Shown piece after piece: positions 59,320-64,000 of a stretch of 64,000 nucleotides of DNA. The notes below the pieces were generated by a model. That model made no database searches, was not told where the DNA came from, and worked only from the letters and a program-made list of their open reading frames with translations. Position numbers and translations under genes: made by a program. The DNA comes from Pristionchus mayeri. Lineage: Eukaryota; Nematoda; Chromadorea; Rhabditida; Neodiplogasteridae. The stretch spans positions 1,302,001 to 1,366,000 of the forward strand of contig BTRK01000003.1 of NCBI GenBank assembly GCA_036245805.1, in the 5' to 3' direction. How positions within the stretch are numbered: the first letter of the stretch is position 1; the number at the start of each line of letters is the position of its first letter.

Positions 59320-62300
59320 TCACGACTTGAATGTCTTGTAGACGTTCGCGATGGGCTTACGGCAGATTGGACAGCTATTTCCCTCGTTCTGCAAATAGTA
59401 CAGTATCAGCAGGACACGAGATACAGTATCCTAAAGTATACCGCGCCTGTCACCAACCAGCAAAACATTCAAAACAGCGTATTCTACTGCATATTTTTCT
59501 AGGTAACAGCAAGATAACATCTTCCACATCCTATCGCACCTTTTCCGTAACTCCTCGTTACCGTACCTACAGTACTCATCACTTCTAGATACCGTAATCT
59601 AACGTAATCTACCGTACCCCTTACCGTACCTTGATCCTCAGAGCGCACTCGTAGCAGGCGCACATGTGGCCGCACTCGATGAGCACCGAATTGACGACAG
59701 CGTCGAAGCAGATCGAGCAGTCGGACGGATTCTGAAAGTGGCTTCTCAGCTAAAAATTTTGTACACAACATTTGCAAATAGTCGTCGCGGCGCACAGTAA
59801 GATTTCTCGCTTCACCCAATGTGGTGAGGGAGGACTTGAGTGTCATTTTCAGTGATCTAATCACGAAAATCGCATGATTTTTTTGTTTCCTGCCACCTGC
59901 TATTTTCTTGTTTCACGGGCAGACTAACTATCACGAAAGATCTGTTATCAAGCGAATAAGAAATGCAAAGGGGAAAATAAAATGGGATATTGCGAAACCA
60001 TCTCTTTTGGCTAGTGTGCGAGTCTAAATCGAGACAGAATGAATGGCCCTCTTCGACATGAAGGTAAAGGTACATCCCGCCGGCACTAGGTCGCATGAGA
60101 ACTAACACGTGCCGCCTTTGCTATATGGAAAGCCAGAAAACAGGATAACTCTCTCCTCCACTCTCCCCACACCCCACCCCTTTCTACCTCTGCGTACTCG
60201 GCACTAGATCGGATGAGAACTATGGCGTCATGCCGTGACATCATAGTTCTCATCTGACCTAGTGCCGGTGTACTCGTATGTCACCACTTCCCCTTTTAGA
60301 GTATCTGGCACTTTTCTCGAACTGTACAAAGTAGGGTTGGCCAAACGATGCCACGTGCGATTCGCTACGTGCTACTTCCTCGCATATTGCATGCAGGCGG
60401 TGGAATAGAGTCGGAGAACTCTCGAAGTGCGCCGCAATGACAAATTACGAATTTTGTGAACACATTTCATTCATGATACCCAGTACCTCTTTCACCGTTT
60501 GACGAGATGGAGTCGCACCCTCTCGAGGCATCGGGAGCCTGCAGATTGATAATATCGAAATTGCAAAATTACCGTAATCCTGACCAAGTTACCGCAATCG
60601 TGTTTACTCACTAACAAATAAAGTTTACTGACTGAGAGCTACAAATAATCACGAGGACAGTAGGTCGGATGAGAACCAACAATATTGCCCTTCCATAGCA
60701 TTTTCGCGGAAATGTCTTGATAGTTTGGAAAACAAATGTGAAAACAGTGGAGAAGGATTCTTTTAGTACTTCTCATCTGGTGGGTTTTCTTCCGATCTAA
60801 TACCATCACGAGAAAATATCAAGCATGCGCTGCTCAGGAATATATATTTTGACTATTATCACTAGAAACGGTGATAAAATAATCAGCAGCAAATACTTCT
60901 CTTGGTTAAAGTGCCCTGTTAGTTCTCACGGAAATGAATTCAGATTTGTATTCCCGCCATCGCGTATCTCCGTTCTCCGTGGAGCTAGAGACTTTATAAG
61001 GTTTTCCGACCGTCTGAACCTTATATTACAAATTTCAAGTCTCTAGCTCCACAGAGAACGGAGATACGCGATGGCGGGAATTCAAATCTGAAGCCATTTC
61101 CGTGAGAACTAACACCACGTAATTATTGGAATTGGCGCGCGCCTGATCAAGGCAAAAAGAGAGTGAGAGAATACAAATACAAGAGAAAGGGCGTGATCAC
61201 GCGTCAAATACGTTCGTGGATGTTGCGTAACTTTAATAAAACACTCACCGGCACTTTCCTAGAAACCTACCAAGCCCCGCTCCTTTGTCCCTTTCTCATT
61301 GTTAGGTTGCTCAGAACCTGACTTGGACAGCTTAGGCTTAGGATAGTGTTGTTTAGAGTTTTACTTAGATTGCTTTGACTCGAATTTTGGTAGCTTAATT
61401 CTAGGTATTCTACCACGCCTCCCAGGGGTGAGCAAGAGGCGGGGCTTGGTAGGCTTCTAGGAAAGTTCCCACTCACCAGACCAGGTCTTCGCTCCGTCTC
61501 AGCCAAGAAATCGAATTCGGGTTGTTCTGGGCCATGCCTTTAAATAAATAATTAACAAGAATTAGCATGTCTAGGTTTTAGCTTCGTGGTTCGCGGTTGA
61601 GTCGGTATATGGAAATGTAATATCACACATTCTATATAGGGAGGTCGATACACGAGGACACAAAACCGTCCTCACTGCATTAAAAGTGTAGAGGGGAAGA
61701 GCCATTTTCTCTCCCTCTCTCCTCTCCCTATCGAACCCGCGACGATTAAAGCGCGCACTCTCCACTAGAATCATCCTTATGCCCTCCTGATTCGAAGCCT
61801 CTCCTCCACCTCTATTCTCAAAAAAGTTTCCCAGTGGGATCCCAGTGAAATCCCAGTGGGGACCCGCGTGTATCTCACTGGGAAATCCACTGGGATCCCA
61901 CTGGGATACCACTGGGATCCCACTGGAAAAGTCTGTTCAAGTAGCTATCCCAGTGGGATGACAATGGAATTTCCCAGTGGGATCCCAGTGAACTGTCGTG
62001 ATATCCTAGTGCCCCAAGCAAGACTGACCGGGCCGCCTCCGCGAACGAGCGCCCGTCCAGCGTCTGCTGCGGCAGTCGCTTCTTCTCCGTCGCCGTGACG
62101 CGACCCTACTGCAAAGTCTTCCTATACATACTATATATCATGTCAGAGGGGCGAGAGAGTAGGGGAAATGGAGAGAGTGTCACTTACCGAGGCCACCGTG
62201 GGAGGCGAGGGAAGAGTGGCGCGCGTGCCCTTGATGGTGATGGGCACCTGTAATCGATAACGGGTTACGGTCGCAATTTGTGGTTCCCGGCATTTGATCA

Positions 62301-62786
62301 CGGACTGATTTAAATATTAATTTTATCAATTACTAAAGTTAGATGGGTTTTGGGAGCGTTTTTCACGGTGGGATGACAGTGTTGGCGCAGCTAAGTGTAG
62401 ATTCACATGGCACTAGATCGGATGAGAACTATGACGTCATGCTGCCTTTGAAATATCAAGGGCGGCATTACGTCATAGTTCTCATCCGATATTTTATATT
62501 CATTTGCTTTCAGTCCTCTACTATCTTCTCTGAATGGACCGAGGCGCTGATTCGTCGCTGCTCTACGATTATTCCGGTGGGTTATCATCACTTTGAAACT
62601 AGAATTATGCACCCACAGCACTGGGTCGGATGAGAACTGTGACGTCATGCCGACATTGATAGATGTAAGGCGGCATGACGTCATAGTTCTCATCCGTCCT
62701 ATTACATTATGACACCATACCAGCGCTCCTCTCGCCCTGCCAGCCAGGCGGCCGTCCGTCTTGCCTGCCTCTGCCCGCAGGCACTG
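59320..62786 (-). CDS. Neuralized-type RING E3 ligase, copy A, 5' end not found
   Basis: Six exons join by phase: 62721-62786, 62188-62247, 62029-62105, 61477-61537, 59630-59731 and 59320-59388 (TGA 59322-59320), about 120 residues. The first four encode a charged linker (VPITIKGTRA, TATEKKRLPQQ, PEFDFLAETER). The last two encode a RING: CSICFDAVV ... CGHMCACYEC ... NSCPICRKPIANVYKTFKS. The RING is clearly paralogous to that of the gene at 52992, on the same strand, with the same exon split. No NHR exons were found in 60,000-64,000, so the N-terminal part probably lies beyond the right edge, or the gene is RING-only. A weak extra exon at 62952-62984 is possible. The alternative that both RINGs are ends of one gene is less likely, because the other NHR exons lie downstream of this stop. 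Confidence 0.7.
60200..60266. repeat. Short GGTCGGATGAGAAC-family MITE
   Basis: GGCACTAGATCGGATGAGAAC is mirrored by GTTCTCATCTGACCTAGTGC with a small GTCATGCCGTGACATC core. A half copy is at 60083-60120. Confidence 0.7.
60918..61113. repeat. About 196-bp foldback element
   Basis: GTTAGTTCTCACGGAAATG is mirrored by CATTTCCGTGAGAACTAAC, and CGCGTATCTCCGTTCTCCGT by its complement. Same family as 38012-38220, but more perfect. Confidence 0.85.
61253..61466. repeat. About 214-bp element with CTAGAAACCTACCAAGCCCC ends
   Basis: CTTTCCTAGAAACCTACCAAG is mirrored by CTTGGTAGGCTTCTAGGAAAG. It ends ten bases from the donor of exon 61477-61537. Confidence 0.75.
61830..61995. repeat. CCCAGTGGGAT minisatellite
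   Basis: Many adjacent copies of the short palindromic word TCCCAGTGGGAT or its variants occur on both strands. Scattered copies also lie near 24700-24900 and 27360-27480. It lies directly downstream of exon 62029-62105 of the RING gene. Confidence 0.75.
62409..62490. repeat. GGTCGGATGAGAAC-family MITE
   Basis: GGCACTAGATCGGATGAGAAC is mirrored by AGTTCTCATCCGATATT. The right end is slightly eroded. Intronic in the copy A RING gene. Confidence 0.7.
62618..62704. repeat. GGTCGGATGAGAAC-family MITE
   Basis: GCACTGGGTCGGATGAGAACT is mirrored by AGTTCTCATCCGTCCTATTAC, with GACGTCATGCCG inside. Intronic in the copy A RING gene, 17 bases from exon 62721. Confidence 0.7.
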
Positions 62787-63059
62787 CTAAAAATGGTAGA
62801 AATTACGGTAGGAAAGGAAGTATACGGTATCTACATTGACGAGACTGTATCTCGACTGTGCGTCAGATAGAGACTAGTTTGTGTTGTCCGAATACACTGG
62901 GCGGGGCGAGAATGAGCGCGAAAGATAAACTCACATCTACCATGGCCGCATTTCGCGCGCCTCCTTCAGTTCGCTGGGTGCGGTGGTTAAGGCCGCGGTT
63001 GCTCATCTTAGCACTCATTTCGCTTGTCGTTAACGACGGGCCCAAGGTGAAGTTACTGA

Positions 63060-64000
63060 AATGGCGGAAGTGATTAGAGCGCGCTAGAGCGCGCGCAGGA
63101 CAGCAGGCGTAATCGAGATTCGAGCGATGGGCATAACGCGACAGAGTTACCACGACACTTGGCGGTGGACGGCGACAAGCACGCGGGTAGGAGAAACGAG
63201 AATACGGAAGAATTGGCGGTGGACTGATCTGATTCTCCTCGTTTTGCACACTCTCTCGCAGGTTAGAGAAAGTGAGAGAGAGCATGCAAATAGGGGAGAG
63301 TCAGACGAATACTCGGACGGCGACAGGCGCGCGGGTGATTATTATAATTATTTTTAATAATTAGCCTGATTTAAACGACAATTTACGAGGAAAGAACTCA
63401 AGTACGGTAGGATACGGTAGAGAGATTTTTCGGTGTTTCCAACGTTGAAACTTCCCGGGAAAAAGTTGAAAAGATCTGAAATCAAACACCCTGGTGTAGA
63501 ATTGCACGAAGAATCTGTTTTTGAAATAAAAAAATTGGGAAATCGTGGAAAAAATTTTCAGGGTAACAACTTTTTGGAGACCACAGTTCGCGTTTTCCAA
63601 CATATCTATATGTCAAATTGAGTTTTCAAAAAAGTCACTGACAGATGAATTGAAGAACTCGTCGAGGCGGTCAGTTTGCTTTTTTGAACGACTTTCTAGC
63701 TCAACTTTGAAGTATGTTATGATTTTTTGAACTTTTGAAATACCGAGAGCCGGCTTTTAGGTAGTTTCGAATTTACGGCTTTACCACTTAATTATAAAAG
63801 TCTACGACCAGGGATACATCAACTGATATTGTGTCGATAAGATTAGAGCAGTTTGATTTTGTTGTTCCCATATGTTATGGAATTCGTACATTCTGTCAGA
63901 ATATGCGTGTTATCTTGAAACTTGATTGTGACGTTTGAAAAATAAGTGTATATAACAGAATATCTGAGAAATTCAACATTTTTCTTCAGCGACTTGGCAC
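63060..64000. other. Right edge, no gene seen
   Basis: Holds an ACTCTCTCG hairpin (63231-63305) and AT-rich DNA with GTTGAAA/GAAAAAG words near 63430-63760. No exon with matching splice sites was recognised on either strand. Confidence 0.4.

Noticed and set aside
59990..60110. Possible NHR remnant (EGHSFCLDL) upstream of the copy A RING
   Set aside because: Only about ten shared bases with the exon at 58773-58832, and the correct frame of that exon is a different one; chance similarity.

Overview
The window is animal genomic DNA, most likely from a nematode. The genes have many short introns ending in TTTCAG-like acceptors. Several start codons sit directly behind such an acceptor, as expected for spliced-leader trans-splicing. 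Two genes lie about 50 bp apart on one strand, as in a nematode operon, and a nested gene resembles the nematode C6 secreted family. A free-living nematode such as a diplogastrid is my guess; the species is not established. All gene models were built by hand by joining exons with matching splice phase.

Layout: (1) 125-8601, + strand: two adjacent low-complexity genes, one Gln/Met-rich (running in from the left edge) and one acidic and Ser/Gln-rich, possibly an operon. (2) 9229-21832, - strand: a confident orthologue of WDR60/DYNC2I1, the dynein-2 intermediate chain. Its largest intron holds a nested + strand gene for a small secreted Cys-rich protein (11314-11977) and a mariner-ended element carrying a 2.5-kb foldback. 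(3) 21833-31806: about 10 kb of repeat-rich DNA with one tRNA-Pro(CGG). (4) 31807-52143, + strand: a very large zinc-finger gene (about 2,240 residues in nearly 60 exons) with C2H2/C2HC fingers, THAP-like modules and long Ala and Gln tracts. Its size and style recall C. elegans LIN-13, but this is not proven. (5) 52992-62786, - strand: two tandem Neuralized-type genes. The upstream one shows its linker and RING. The downstream one has an NHR domain and a RING, but carries an in-frame TGA where the family has a conserved Trp.

The introns and spacers are full of short palindromic non-autonomous elements in several families. There is also an unusually high number of predicted GC-AG introns (seven), four of them in the WDR60 gene.

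How the genes relate: they are not one pathway. WDR60 serves retrograde intraflagellar transport, the zinc-finger protein is presumably nuclear, and the Neuralized-type proteins are presumably E3 ubiquitin ligases.
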